Source: Calcarisporiella thermophila CBS 279.70 (taxonomy: Eukaryota; Calcarisporiellomycota). Taken from it: a stretch of 64,000 bases of DNA. This document shows, in pieces, positions 33,134-45,256 of this stretch. The stretch covers positions 696,068-760,067 of the forward strand of contig NW_027192199.1 of the NCBI RefSeq assembly GCF_041956535.1, read 5' to 3'. The position numbers and the translations under genes were made by a program. The number at the start of each line of letters is the position of its first letter. Position 1 is the stretch's first letter. A model generated the notes under the pieces. That model worked only from the letters and a program-made list of their open reading frames with translations, searched no databases and was not told the DNA's origin.

Positions 33134-36100
33134 AGAGATTTCCAAGCGGTAGATATAATGTAACAAATAGAGTATAGGTTGGAGAGTGGAGGATGGAGGT
33201 GAGGGGGGAGGGGGATGCAAGTTCAGGCTATAAAAGAAGACATAAAATGGCTAAAGAGAAATTCTGCTGTCCCGGGGGCTGGATCGATTCGTGGGGAACT
33301 TTGCTAATAAAAAGCCTCTCGTTTTCTTTCGAAAGGGATCCCCCTTTAAATTTAAGGAAACGAAAATTAAAGTGGGTAGCAAGGGGAAAAAAAAAAGAAA
33401 AACTGAGGAAAAAAAAAGGTTTCGCAGACTTAACAGCAGCTGACTTTTTATATCAAGACTTTCAGGTGAACATGTCAAAATCGAACTTATGATTAATATC
33501 GAAAAACGAGGGAACCGCCGAATTGTCTCGAACTTTTTTTTTCCCATATGGAACCCAATTAAATTTGCACGCAAAACTGCAATCCGTTTTTTTTTTATCG
33601 CGCGGTTATTTTCTTTTTCAAGGTTTGACAGCAATATTAATGCGCTATAGGCTAAAATTACTAATTATGAGGCAGTGCAAATAAATAAGAAAAATACTCT
33701 AACATTACCTCATAAGCACCAATATAATACAACGGAATGTCCTCCCCCACCACTCTATACAATACATCACAAAACAAAGCAATAGTACAATACGGAAAGG
33801 CCGGGTTGAGAGAGGTCGATAAAGGCGGTGAAAATTCTTTATGGGGGGACAGGCATTAGTATTGGTTAACCTCTTTTTGCTGACCATGTTAACCCCCTAT
33901 TTGTTCCTTGTCAAAGCGCTCATTTACTTTCCCACAGATAGTATTCTATTTTTTCCTTTTTTCCAACCCCGTTTCCCCACTATTCAAAGCCAACGTCAGT
34001 AGAAAGAGGAGGGGATGATCGATGGTTCAATATTGCACTAGGTTGAGCTGACTTTCTTGGTGAATTTTTTTTTTTTTCGTTTTTTTAGAAGCAAGTTCAA
34101 TAGAAGTTTCGAAACTGGATGCTGACCTATGATCAGAAACATAGTTATTAATCATTGATTGCCGGAATGGATGAGCATTTTCTGAGCCTTTTACGCAATC
34201 CTTAACTTATTCTACTCTCCCTTTCGGGCAATTATGGCCTCTAATTTTTGTGGATCATAACGGGTCCTCAGCTCAGACCCAGCTTTGCTTATCTATATTG
34301 TAAAAAAATTGAAAATCTCGTGCACTGACTGTCTTTTTTTTCCTCTCGTGTAAAAATCGAAATAAAAGAGGAAAAAAAAAGTGCAACAGTTTGACATCCC
34401 GCAATTGAATAGCCGCCTTCACCGTTCTAATTGTTATTTTGCTCGGTTTCAAACTTGCGATGACCTCTCTTGCGATGGAAGGGGATTCTTCAGAGAGAGG
34501 GAGGGTGAAAGGTTTCATAGGACGTGGGCCTGCATCGGATTGGGAAGAGAAACTGTCAGTGGCAAATGGGTATGAGGCCGCTGACTGATTATGCGCTCAT
34601 TAATAATGCCGTGCCCTAAACTGGGGGAGAGTTGAGCCCCCCGTTTTCCTCATTCTCACTGTTTTATCCGAACTTTGTCTCGCCCCCTTATTAATTGAAA
34701 CCGTTCATCCTCAGCTGATACAATCTCCGAGGCTGCTGAGTGCATTCGATTTTGTTTGTTTCACACTGTCATAGGTAGCGCAAGCAAAACTTTGTAGAGA
34801 GGAGGGGCAGACAGCTGGCGACCAGCCTGGCTCCCTCCGTCTCAGGACACGCGAATGCTTAGAATAGTATGCACTTGCTGACTTTTCGGTGGGGAGAGGA
34901 AGGAGGGTTCCCGATGCACTTATGGCAATGAAACCACCATCTCTAGCTTAAGGGGACCGGTCGACCACCGAATTCGGTGCCGATGGCCAAATCAAACATT
35001 TGGCTTGAAGTCAAGAGAAACAAAACAGCTCCAGGATCCTAATTAAATTAAATTCTCTTTTCTATCCAAACTCCATCCCAAACTCTCCTTTTGCATTCCT
35101 TAAGTCGGGGAATCATAGGGCCCATTGTCCTCTAGAGGACGAACCTTTTTTTGAAATTTTTATGCTTGTTCGTCATTCCTTTGCTTTAATTTTAGTCTGT
35201 GGCACGAGCACGTTAAGTTAGCGAGAGGAGTTCCCTCGGCCCACTTCTCCGAAGTTTTGTTAAGTATGCTCTGTGACGCGGCTTTTCGGATGTACCCAGC
35301 CCTTCCCCAAACACTCGAGGTCGCGCTATCCTCAGATGACCTTGGTGGGGTAAAGGCGAGATGACCCGCTTTATTGAGTAATCGCGCGTCCTATGGTCAG
35401 ATTAGAGTTTGCATTCCGCGTCGCACTTTCTCTACATAAGATGTGCTTTATCAGCATCATTTCGGCACCTCATAGGGGGAGAGGGGAAACGAGGCGAGGA
35501 GGGAGGGGCTAGAAACTCTAATGGTAAGCAGAGCGAGGATTCGTGCCTCCGTAAATTAGTGAGACCTTCGCTCTGTTGAAGAAGACGAGAAGATTCAATA
35601 GGCCTAACCATGCTGGAAAGGATGCAAGTTGCACGTAGACTTTCTTAATTGACACACACAGCAACTCTCGGTACCTTCGGATGTAGCACCAGGCTGTCTA
35701 GCTTTAGTGGATGGAACAAGAGAAATAGTGTGAAAATAAAGGCAGAGGATAAATTAAAACAATATGATAGCCTGGCTTCGAGTGAAGGAGAGACGGGACG
35801 TTCATTTGCTCTTCCAAAAATCCCCTCACCGAAGGTCTTACTTGGAAGGGATTTTTCCGTGTTGAATAATCAATCCTATTTATGAAAATGACCAATGGAT
35901 GGTCATAGTCTGGTCCCCACGCCCTCTTTTCTATCCACGGTCATTCCTTTCTTACGAAAGAATTACTACTATCTTTGGAAGAGGGGAAGGGATGTAGGGG
36001 ATAAGGATTAAGTAATGAATTTGAAGCCCAGTCTATGGAGTGGGTTTGAGCCGCAAGTCTGAATTAGAATCTAGTATTTTTTTTTCATATAGAGCAAGGC

Positions 36101-36395
36101 GAACAAACCAACCAATTTCGGTGCATTTGGATGATAAGGATCGTTGACATTTGGTTTCTGAATTAAGAAGGGAGCAAAGTTGTTTCAGAAATATTTCATA
36201 CCAGGGGAAGAAGTAGAGTATTAGGTTTGATGGGATTAAATATCAACCAAATGCCTTAGAGGATCGCCACAGGCGGCGTCTTCCGCCTTATAATGATCTC
36301 AACCACTTGCTTGTTAACACAAGCAATATATATATATATATATATATACATACATACAAGAGGGAAGAGCTTAGTCTTTTAAAAAGAGTATTTTG
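33134..36395. other. 3.3-kb region without recognisable gene
   Basis: Between the zinc-finger gene and the kinase. Only short open frames without family resemblance are present. T-rich and A-rich runs, GC-richer patches near 34780-35560, and a TA microsatellite at 36326-36348 are visible. It may hold extended regulatory DNA or a non-coding RNA. Nothing can be named. Confidence 0.5.
36326..36348. repeat. (AT)n microsatellite
   Basis: About eleven AT units followed by three CATA-type units, about 50 bp upstream of the kinase start codon. Confidence 0.9.
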
Positions 36396-38299
36396 ATGGT
36401 GAGATTGACTTATATTCAACGCCTCCAATACTTCATCGGTGGACCCGATTTTATTTGCTTACTTTTCCAAATAGGCAAGCCCAAACACCTCCTCTGAAAG
36501 ATACACGATTCTCCAACGAGTCGGTTCTGGTTCGTTTGGAACCGTTTTCAAGGCCTTCGACACGAGAACACGACAAGTGGTGGCAGTCAAGATGATCGAT
36601 CTCGAGGAGTCAGAGGATGATATCGGTGAGATACAGCGTGAGATTGCAATGCTGTCGCAGTGCCGCTCACCGTACATTGTTGACTACTACGAGTCGTTTG
36701 TGAAACACCACCAGCTGTGGATAGTGATGGAGTTTATGGGAGGCGGCTCTTGTTTGGATCTAGTAGGTTGACGAAAATGTCTAGTCTGTCGGTTTTGTCT
36801 CCTTCTGGACCATTCATTCCCTCTTCTATTTTCGATTCTATTTTAAGCTGGGACAAGGAGCCTTTTGCGAGGCCCAAATAGCGGTTATCTTACGCTCGAT
36901 TCTCCTGGGCCTCGATTATCTCCACTCACAGGGAAAATTGCATCGTGATGTGAAAGCAGCCAATGTGCTGTTATCCACTGATGGGAGAGTGAAGTTGGGT
37001 AAGCGGATTGTACTTTCATTGAATCTACACCTCTTTTTTATTTTTAACTCTCTTGGTTGTGATGATTGTTTTTTTTTAAACTCTGATTCATATTTTTTTT
37101 TTTCTGGCTGTTATGAGACAGCCGATTTCAGCGTTGCATCGCAACTATCGAGTCAGAAGAGTCGCCGGAGTACTATGGTCGGCACACCGGTAAGACTGCT
37201 CCCTTTTTTCTGTTTCAATCCTCTATTTTCTATCTTGTTTCTCAACATGGACGATGGGAGTTAGCTCTGGATGGCGCCGGAGGTAATTTGCCGTTCAGGT
37301 TATAATTCATCCGCAGATATCTGGTCCTTGGGCATCATGGCGATTGAGCTGGCGCATGGCGTCCCACCTTTCTCAGGAAGCGACCATCACCCGCTCAAGG
37401 TCCTCCATGCAATTGTCCACTCTCCTCCCCCTACACTGGAGGGCAAGTTTTCGCGAGAATTCAAGGAATTTGTTGCACTTTGTCTCGCCAAAAAATCCAA
37501 AAAGGTAAGAGGCATCTACGCAAGGATTTGTAGGTGATGTATTTCTTATTTTTGTATTGACACACTTGGTGCAGCGGCCAACGGCAAGGCAGCTCCTTTC
37601 GCATCGGTTTATCACGCAGGCAAACAAGCCAGCCATTCTACAAGAGCTTATTGAACGAGCTTCTTTGCAGGGAATGGAAGCCAATTGGAAGGATAGTTTG
37701 TATGAGAGCAGTATCAAGTAATGCGCCTAGGCGTTATCATTTTAAGATGGTTTGAAATTTAAAACTGGAATTCTACTGCAATACAGTGGCTATTTCGACT
37801 CCACTTGGGATTTCACCGCTTCTGCAAAGCAATCGGCCTCTAATCCCAACAGCCCCAAGGTTCCAAAAATTCACAGACCAACTGCCAAGCTTGTCCTCGA
37901 GAGCTTTCCTTCATTGCCTGGCGGAAGTGTCTCATTGAAGATGAGTAAAATTAATTCTATCAGCTCAGGAAGTCTCTCTGAAGAGCTCGAACTAGCAGCA
38001 GGGGATGAGGAGGTCGAGACAGGCAAGCGGCTTGTGGAGGAGGTGCTGTTCCCAGTGATAAGCAAGGTGAGTTAGAGCCATCTCAAAGAACTCCTCCCTA
38101 TTCCAAAAGGAAGGGCTAAGATGAATCCATATGTAATTAGATGCAATGTGAAGAATGGACAGGCGGTTCATCCGATGGTTTTGTGCTGGTAAAGCGAGGG
38201 ATGCAAGTGCTCCATGAGTCGGATCCCAGAATAGTCTATCGGATGGCTTGTAGTATTGCCGAGAAAATGGGCGAGCAGGGCTTTGTCACGTTCGTGTGA
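36396..38299 (+). CDS. Ste20-family germinal-centre kinase with DFS in place of DFG
   Basis: Eight exons (36396-36398, 36475-36762, 36848-36998, 37122-37189, 37265-37504, 37575-37717, 37787-38066, 38141-38299) join to 443 residues. The kinase domain at about 10-270 has GSGSFG, VAVK, the helix-C Glu in [28 protein letters not shown] and DIWSLGI. Sequence and length are like GCK-III kinases (STK24/25, yeast Kic1/Sps1). The magnesium motif reads ADFSVAS: the invariant Gly of DFG is Ser. The first exon is only the ATG, an inference from the upstream splice sites. Residues 270-443 are Ser-rich with a conserved helical end. These kinases act in polarity, septation and morphogenesis networks. Confidence 0.88.
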
Positions 38300-38886
38300 C
38301 TGTGAATGACAGTCTGTGGGGATGCATATGAAAAAGATCAGTGTGAAACTCAAATTTCTGATGTCGCCAACACCGTTAATTAAAGGAAATGGCATCCCGG
38401 GCGAGAAACCTGGGGTCTGCCTTTATTTGTTAGCTTGTACTCTTGATTCTGGGCATTTTAGTTTTTGATAGTGGGATTTTGGGGGAGATTACGCTCAAAT
38501 GGTCTTATCGCTTCCCCCCCCCTTTGCATCCGGAAATCTCGCTTCGGGGTTGTCAAAGGACAATATCGCCGACCTGCAATAGAAAACTGGCTCTTTCTCA
38601 TCTGTCATCTATTGCAATTAATAGGATCCCTTCCGGATATTGTTTTCCTTCCAATTCCACTTATTATATTTAATAAGAGTTGAAAAAAACAGCAGCGTCA
38701 ACAAAGCTTCTCACACAGCCGGATGCGACTTTAGCAAATAATTAAAGTTTCTCTCTCCTCCTTTTTTCTTGCTATTCTTCTCTGTTCTTCTCGCCTTCAT
38801 TCAAACTTTTCTTATCTACTTTTTTTGCTGTTTTTCTGTCATTTCAGTAGTACGCCGGCTATAGAATCCACACCGACGCCATCAAC
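38300..38886. other. Intergenic region between kinase and elongase
   Basis: No gene seen. A pyrimidine-rich stretch at about 38750-38850 lies just upstream of the elongase start, typical of this genome's promoters. Confidence 0.45.
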
Positions 38887-39970
38887 ATGTCGAACCAAAC
38901 ATTCTTTTTGTCCACCGATGCTCAGGACAGCGTGCAAGCGACCCTTTCACTTCCTAATGGCGTTCCGTTCCCTGAATGGTACACTTTCTTTATGGATTAC
39001 CGCACCCCAACCATCATAGCTGCACTCTATGCCACCGTGGTCCATTTTATCAATTCGCGCCTTCCTCCGCGGCAGACTGCCGCTAGACAGCCCTCCTCTC
39101 GCCCCTTCAAAGCCTTCGTTTTCGCTCACAACCTAGCCTTGTGCATATTCTCAATTATTGTTTGTCGAGGGATTAAACGGGGCCTTCAGGAGAGCTGGAG
39201 CCACTACGAGGGCCGCGTGCACGACTGGGTAGGATATGGATGCCGTAGCTCTTTTTTTTTTTTTCCTTTGTTTCTCTGCTCTTTCTCTATCTTACTGCTT
39301 TTCGTAACTGTTTGCCGCGGCGCTTATCTTACCTCCTCGATTTCCCCCATTTCTCTTAGTATTGTGACACGGACAAATTCCTGTTTGAGCGGGCCTACAA
39401 TTCCCTGGGCTATTGGGGATACCTGTTCTATCTTTCCAAATTCTACGAGATTATCGACACCGTGATTATCCTGCTCAAGGGCCGGCGCTCGTCAACTCTC
39501 CAAACGTACCATCACACCGGCGCAATCCTGTGCATGTGGGCAGCAATGAATTATATGGCCATTTCCGTGTGGGGCTTTGTTCGTGAGTCTTGACCTCTCC
39601 TTCCCACCCTTGACCTCACCCGACTAACTCCCCATGCTGCCTCTTCTCTTTCCCCTTCCCATCCTCTCCTCTCGCACTCACACCCCATCCAGAAATCAAT
39701 AGCTTCATCCACAGCGTCATGTACTTCTACTTTGCTCTCACGTCCATCGGCCTCTATCCCCCCGGAAAGAAGTACATCACCACCATGCAGATCACCCAGT
39801 TCCTTGTTGGCATTGGAATCGCCCTCAGCTCTGTGCTCATTCCCAAATGCGTGACCGCCCCAGGCTCGCGCTTTGCAGTGTGGCTGAACATCGCTTATCT
39901 CATTCCACTGACCTATCTATTCTTCGACTTTGCAATAAGAAGCTACGGCCGAAAGGCGAAGAGGCAATGA
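38887..39970 (+). CDS. ELO-family very-long-chain fatty acid elongase
   Basis: ELO proteins condense malonyl-CoA with acyl-CoA in the ER. Three exons (38887-39228, 39360-39582, 39693-39970) give 280 residues with several transmembrane helices. Motifs present are the KFYEIIDTVIILLKGR box, the histidine box and MYFYFAL. The histidine box reads LQTYHH, with Gln at the first position of HxxHH. The protein ends with a basic tail (YGRKAKRQ), a likely ER-retention signal of the dilysine type. Substrate length cannot be read from sequence; the Gln variant is found in some polyunsaturated-fatty-acid elongases. Confidence 0.93.
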
Positions 39971-40793
39971 GAGCGGGCAGCGAGCAGGGTTGTGCCACGG
40001 AGCGGGGAGACAACGACAATCTTCCACCCACGGAAACAGGTCGAATGTTTTCCATTCCTCCTACTCCATTCTATTGTTTATTCTTGTTTTATTAATATAA
40101 ATATTCACACTCTACTCTTCATTTTATCCTCTCCTAAACCAAACTCGCTTTAACCTGATATAGAGGAGAAAACATCTTCACCGAAAGGGGATTCAGGATT
40201 TCCCAGAATCTCAAAGGTGAATGGTCCATTGGGTACTAGTGATTGATAAAGAGCTCGGCTTGAATTGGAAAAGTTAAGGGCCCTCGAAGTTAGCGTTGGC
40301 TCACTGTAGACGAGGCGATTGGGGAAAAAAGTTGGATTTGGTTTTCCTTTCCACTTTAGTCTCTTCATCACAAAAGGTAAAACAATTTCAAGGAATAGTC
40401 TATTGATACAACTGGGTTCACAATGGATGAGTTGCAAAAAATAAGCATTATGGTATTAAATGAGAAATAAGAGCATGCCAAAAGAAAAAAAAAAGATATG
40501 TGGAAAATAAGGACCAAGAAGAGTAAAGTACTTTTAATTAGAAAAAAAAAAAGAGGTAACAAAACGAGTAAGAGGCAAAGCAATAGAAAAGCAAAAGATG
40601 CACAATGAATAGAAAAACTATAAGCACACAATAAACAAAACATTCGAAATCCAATGGTATCTAGAGTACCCTCCCATAACTTGGCGCAGACATAGTGAAA
40701 TGCGGTGTAGGCCAGAGCACGTAAAAGGGCGTAGGATGACGAAGAAAGCATCGCCTATTATTAACAGCGACAGCAATGAATTGTTCGCTTCCA
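39971..40793. other. Convergent intergenic region
   Basis: AT-rich, many A runs. Minus-strand frames here are low-complexity and hydrophobic by composition only. AATATAAAT-like sequences follow the elongase stop. No gene is called. Confidence 0.45.
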
Positions 40794-42822
40794 TTACCTT
40801 CGACTGCTACTGGAATTTCGAGAGGACGCATCGTTTGAACTGGCCTCATCCGGATTGGTGACATACAGCCGTTGCCGCGGGACGAAAAAGCTTTGCACCC
40901 CAACATCGTAGTCCCGGATGGTCATCTCCAGAGTGTCTTCTATGCTTGTGTTCTCATTCTCAAGCGTGTCGGGTTCTGGCGGAGCAACAGAAGGCGGAGG
41001 AGCCGGAGGGGACAAGGCGATTCGCTTCACCGGTCTCCTCGGAATGGCAAGCACCGGAGCTGCTAATCTTGGCGGTTGCGGCGGGACTGCCTGTGTCTGT
41101 GGAGGCGGTGTAACAAAAGACACGGTGCGTCGTGGTGGATCTATAGGGGGTTGGTAAATGTGAAAGGAGGACATGGTATTGTACTGGTGGGCCTTTATAT
41201 CGGTCATGGAAGGGGCAGTCCGCCATTTCCATCTACGACGGGCCCAGTAGCCCACGGCGCCGAGCGCAGCCACGCCCGCGAGCGTACCAATGACAGAGCC
41301 GGCAATGGTGCCCACCGAGGGAGAGGGGAGGATCGAGGATGGCAAAGGAGAGGATTGGGAGGAGGACGAGGAGATGGAAGAAGAAGAAGAAGGGGAGGAT
41401 AGCGGTGAGGAGGGTGGGGAGGCGGGAGGATGACTCTGCAAATCCGGTTGATTTGGGTTGACAAGGAGATCGGGAACGTATTGTTGCGACCATGCCCAGG
41501 TCAAAGTGTCGAGAACATAGAGAGAATTATCGCCCTTTTCGCCCTCCATATACCCTGCCACAAACAACTTCAATATGGCACGAAACCAAGATAAAAAGCA
41601 ATATAGGCCAGAGATTTACCAAAAGCACAGAGCATTCGTGTCCCAGCAATGTTGCATGTGTGCGTGTACCTTCCCGGCGGTATGTTGCCCTGGGGAGTCG
41701 GAAAACTCCATCGCATCGGAAGCTTAGTGGTATCCAAGACGGCAATATCATTGTAGTACTCTGCGAATTTTTGGTCGGTGCCTCCAAAGACAATGATTTT
41801 TCCATCTGAGGCTAGTAGTCGAATAAGAAAGAATAGGTCAGCCAAATGTTTCTTCGCCATGATAGAAAGATGGATAGACACTTACTCGCTACCGCAGTGT
41901 GATCTCTCCTTGGTTTTGGTGTTGCTCCCGAGGAGGTCTATGTGGTAAAAAGCAAGGTGAGCCGAATTTTTTGAGATCATTCCACTCCATCGACTGCGCT
42001 AAAGGCCCTACCATCAGAGTCCAGCTTCCGGTGTTGGTATCAAACACATATATCACCGACATATCCACCATGTGAGTACCATCGTATCCCCCTAGCACAT
42101 ACATCTTACCATCTTGCGTCAAGGTCGCCGTATGGTGACTGCGCGGGGTAGGTACATCTCCGTTTACCACCGCGGTTGACCACGAGCTGTCTACAGGTTG
42201 GAGAACAAGCACTTCATTGCCCGCCAGAGAGGTAGTATTCGTCCGGACCATTCCTCCAAAGATAAACACTCGCCCTTCGCGGGACACGGCAGTCTGCTCG
42301 AAATGGCGAGAAGGCTGGGGGGTAGTGGGGGTAGAGTGCGACCAGCGTTGAGTATCGAGGTCAAAAGAATAGAGCAAATCAGGGATATCCGAGGACCCGT
42401 CGATATCCCCCCCAAAGACGCAGAGGGACCGCGACAGGGCCACCATGCTATGAAAGGCTAGTTTCGGGCCAGTTGTGTCTGTGACATCTTCCCAAGGTGG
42501 ATCGGATGTGGAAAATGGGGATTCCAGGTTAATGACGAGCAGGCTGTTGGTATTGTGTGTTTCATTATTCTCCACGATCTTCCCCCCGAATATATATAAT
42601 CTAGTTGAGGTTGAGCCAGAGGAAAGAGGATACGTTAGATATCAGCATGTCTTAATTATTGCTTTGCAAAAAAAAAGTATATAAAGGCGTCATTTACTTG
42701 TTGTCGCTTATGGCCGATGAATGCCCCCAACGACTTATGGGCATCAGAGCGACAATGAATGGCAAGCAGCTCCACCACGATACTATCACCCCGAATGAGA
42801 CAAATTTTGAACAGCAATGCAT
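40794..42822 (-). CDS. Kelch-repeat membrane protein
   Basis: Five exons (42822-42698, 42600-42012, 41937-41886, 41811-41620, 41554-40794) join to 572 residues. A hydrophobic N-terminus (SFGVIVSWWSCLPFIVALM) looks like a signal peptide. About six kelch repeats follow, with the GG doublets and spaced Tyr/Trp (KLYIFGGK, LCVFGGDIDGS, VFIFGGMV, MYVLGGYDGTHM, IIVFGGTDQ). After a Pro/Ser linker comes a transmembrane helix (VIGTLAGVAALGAVGYW) at about 405-425 and a cytosolic tail of about 145 residues rich in Pro. Topology is predicted as kelch propeller outside, tail inside. No catalytic motif is seen, so it is probably an adhesion or sensing protein; function is not established. Confidence 0.87.
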
Positions 42823-43291
42823 GTTCAAACGCTCACAAACGAAAAACAGCTACCGATGCACAATGTCACGTTAGGAAGACAAATCAAAATGAAGATAGTG
42901 TCGTTGATATCAAAAGTAGGTCCATAGGGAAAAATTTCAATCATGCCTCGAATTGAAACGCACGGTTAATCTTTGAAGTTAGCACAAATTGGGAAAAAAA
43001 TTCATATTGAAGGGTGACGTAACAGTCCTATTTATTATTTGACAGGGTTTATTAAGTGACAACAAAATATTTTGAAATTAGATATCAGCGAGAGAGGGAA
43101 AAAGGGATTTAAACAATCGGAAATGTCTACACAACGGCCAAAAGGCTGAGATGAGTCGGTCAGGGGAAGGTTAGAAAAGGTGAAAAAAATAAAGCGAAAA
43201 AAAAGTCTATCATCAAAAGAGGGTGGTATATATATATTGGTCGAGAGAGAGGTAGAGATGGTGAAATGAAAGAATAGATAAACAAAAATGT
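42823..43291. other. Intergenic region
   Basis: AT-rich 470 bp between kelch start and the GDSL 3' end. Nothing recognised. Confidence 0.4.
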
Positions 43292-44426
43292 CTAAGCAGA
43301 CTCCTTGGATAGAGCATTATAGAAAGCGTCTGCAATCAAACTATGTACATAGGCTAATGGCAGAGTAAAGATCTAAGTAAACATACATCTCTTAGGGAAA
43401 AAGGGATAAAACGAGACTTACTTGTTGGATGAACATAGTCCCAGAATAAATATTTTTCTGGCTCTGCGCATTTACCGAAATCGTTCACACACGCACTTGT
43501 CACATTGGTCAGCCCGAACTCCTGCGGAGAATAATGAAACTGCTCAAACAGCGAGTGAGCGTCAAACACTTGCACATTAGCATCCGGGTGTTGCAGAACA
43601 AACTCCCGCATTGCCTGCTCAAGCAGTGAATTGTATCTAATGATGCATTCTCCAAATAGTTCCAATATAACCGGGTTCCCTTTGACGCGATCGAAACCCA
43701 ACGGGGTAGCCTCTATAGGGGGAACGTTAGGGATGAAGAAGTGGCGCGCACCATGATCATAGAGACCCGTCTGAAGCGTCCAACAAACAAATCAGCGTAA
43801 GAAGGTCAGTGGGAGGAGTGAGGTTAACAAGCAGTCCACATACCATAATCCCTCTCAGAGCCATAATGGTATCGTTATACTTGCTTGGAGCGGCTCCCGA
43901 AAAAAACAGATCATAGTTATCATTGACTCCGATCCAAATAGCAAAAAGACTCCTCTCATTGTACGTAACCGCGTCTGCAGCATGATTGACGGTCAATGCT
44001 TTATAGAAAATTTGAGCTTGGTCCTTGACACAAGGTGCAGAGCGGAGCACAATTTGCTACAGAGCACTTTCCATCAGCATTAAAAGAGCGCAATAACTTC
44101 TTAGGGCTGAGGCTTACATTATCTACAGTTGCCCCGAGGATGGCAAAATTGCTGAGGTTTGCTTGTAACTTCTTGGAGAGATAGTCATTCCACACTGGCC
44201 CATTAGAGGTTCCTATAATCTGGAAGGCGGTTCCAAGAGACCATCAAGCAACTTACTTTTTGATATCCAGCCAGGGATTACTTACTTTGAGCTTGGGATC
44301 ACGCGGATGGCCATTGTCACTATACGAGTCACCGAACACAACTAAATCCGTAAAAGATGGTGCTGCGATGACCGAGAGGATGGAGGAAAAAAGAGCTAGT
44401 GCAAGAAAAAGTGCAGTGTAGACCAT
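43292..44426 (-). CDS. Secreted GDSL/SGNH esterase (CE16-like)
   Basis: Five exons (44426-44286, 44219-44118, 44056-43844, 43770-43422, 43353-43292) join to 288 residues. The N-terminus is a signal peptide (MVYTALFLALALFSSILSVIAA). Block I is VVFGDSYSDNG with the nucleophile Ser. The NGPVWNDYLS and AIWIGVNDNYD segments give the oxyanion Gly/Asn blocks. Block V is WDYVHPT with the Asp-His pair. Two adjacent GTAAGT-type donors occur at the end of exon 1; only the upstream one keeps the frame. The class includes acetylesterases acting on plant cell-wall sugars and lipases. Its position near a GH9 enzyme gene 17 kb away does not define a cluster. Confidence 0.9.
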
Positions 44427-45256
44427 TGCACTCTTTCTAGGGTGGATGCGGTTCGGCTGAAGTGGAGATGGGAGGAGGGACAAGATGATGGGAGGAAGGG
44501 GAGGGGCGAAGAGGGGGGGGGAGGGGGGATAATATATTAATGGCCCTTTAAGGAGATCCCATTTATGCTCTCTATTTATGGTCGAGAGTGCATGTTTGTG
44601 TAATGTTCGGATAATTTCCCTTGGCTTAATTAGTTTGAGCCTCAGCCAAAGCAACAAGCAATATTCTAAAGGGAAAACTATGTGTTAGCTCCTTCGGCCC
44701 TCACACAGCGACAGCATCCTTTGAAGACGTGCGTCGAGCGATCGATACCGATGGCCGGCCCTGGGCCAGCATCGCAGGCAAGCCGAATAGCCGGTGGCAC
44801 AAGGATTCTCCGTCGCCCTGGAGAAACCGAGAGGTGTATCGATGACGTCTCTTGGTACGCTCAGACGAGAGATTGCACCACCAAACCGCGCAATAGGAGT
44901 CCGAAGCCATTTCGGCGAAAATTCTAAGCCTAAAAGAATCCTGGGCAAACATCGAGATTGGTCAAGCCGAACTCGCGGAATCAGGAGGGAGGAGCTTTCT
45001 CACTCCTCGTCGAATCAGCCACCGGAAAAAGGAAAATGGTGCCTCGTCTCGTTCTTATGCGGGCTTAGGTTAGGTTAGTCACCCGGCCCCCTAGATCCAC
45101 TGTGTGGCTTAGGGATTTAGAGTTTTTTCGCAGAGAAACCAGTTTTGACCACTGCATTGACCATCCAATATGGTTTCTCCCTTTGCTCCTCTTTGCTTGA
45201 ATTCCAAAAGTGCATGTTCCAATTTCCATAACCAAAGTCGTCTCCCTTAATGACCC
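44427..45256. promoter_or_regulatory. Divergent upstream region of the GDSL esterase and CDC24
   Basis: An 830-bp region. A GC-richer patch at 44690-45060 is open in several frames on both strands, typical of composition rather than coding. No family resemblance was found in any frame, so no gene is called. Both flanking promoters are inferred here. Confidence 0.45.

Noticed and set aside
34170-34305. U5 snRNA-like pieces (GCCTTTTAC, then AATTTTTGTGG and a small 3' stem)
   Set aside because: The loop-like sequence has no complementary flanks to form the U5 stem, so the resemblance is probably chance.
40368-40751. 127-codon minus-strand frame downstream of the kelch gene
   Set aside because: Composition-driven hydrophobic frame in A/T-run DNA with no resemblance to any family and no splice link giving a sensible kelch extension.
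44685-45078. Overlapping open frames in several frames of both strands
   Set aside because: Multiple overlapping frames without similarity are a composition effect of the GC-richer patch upstream of CDC24.
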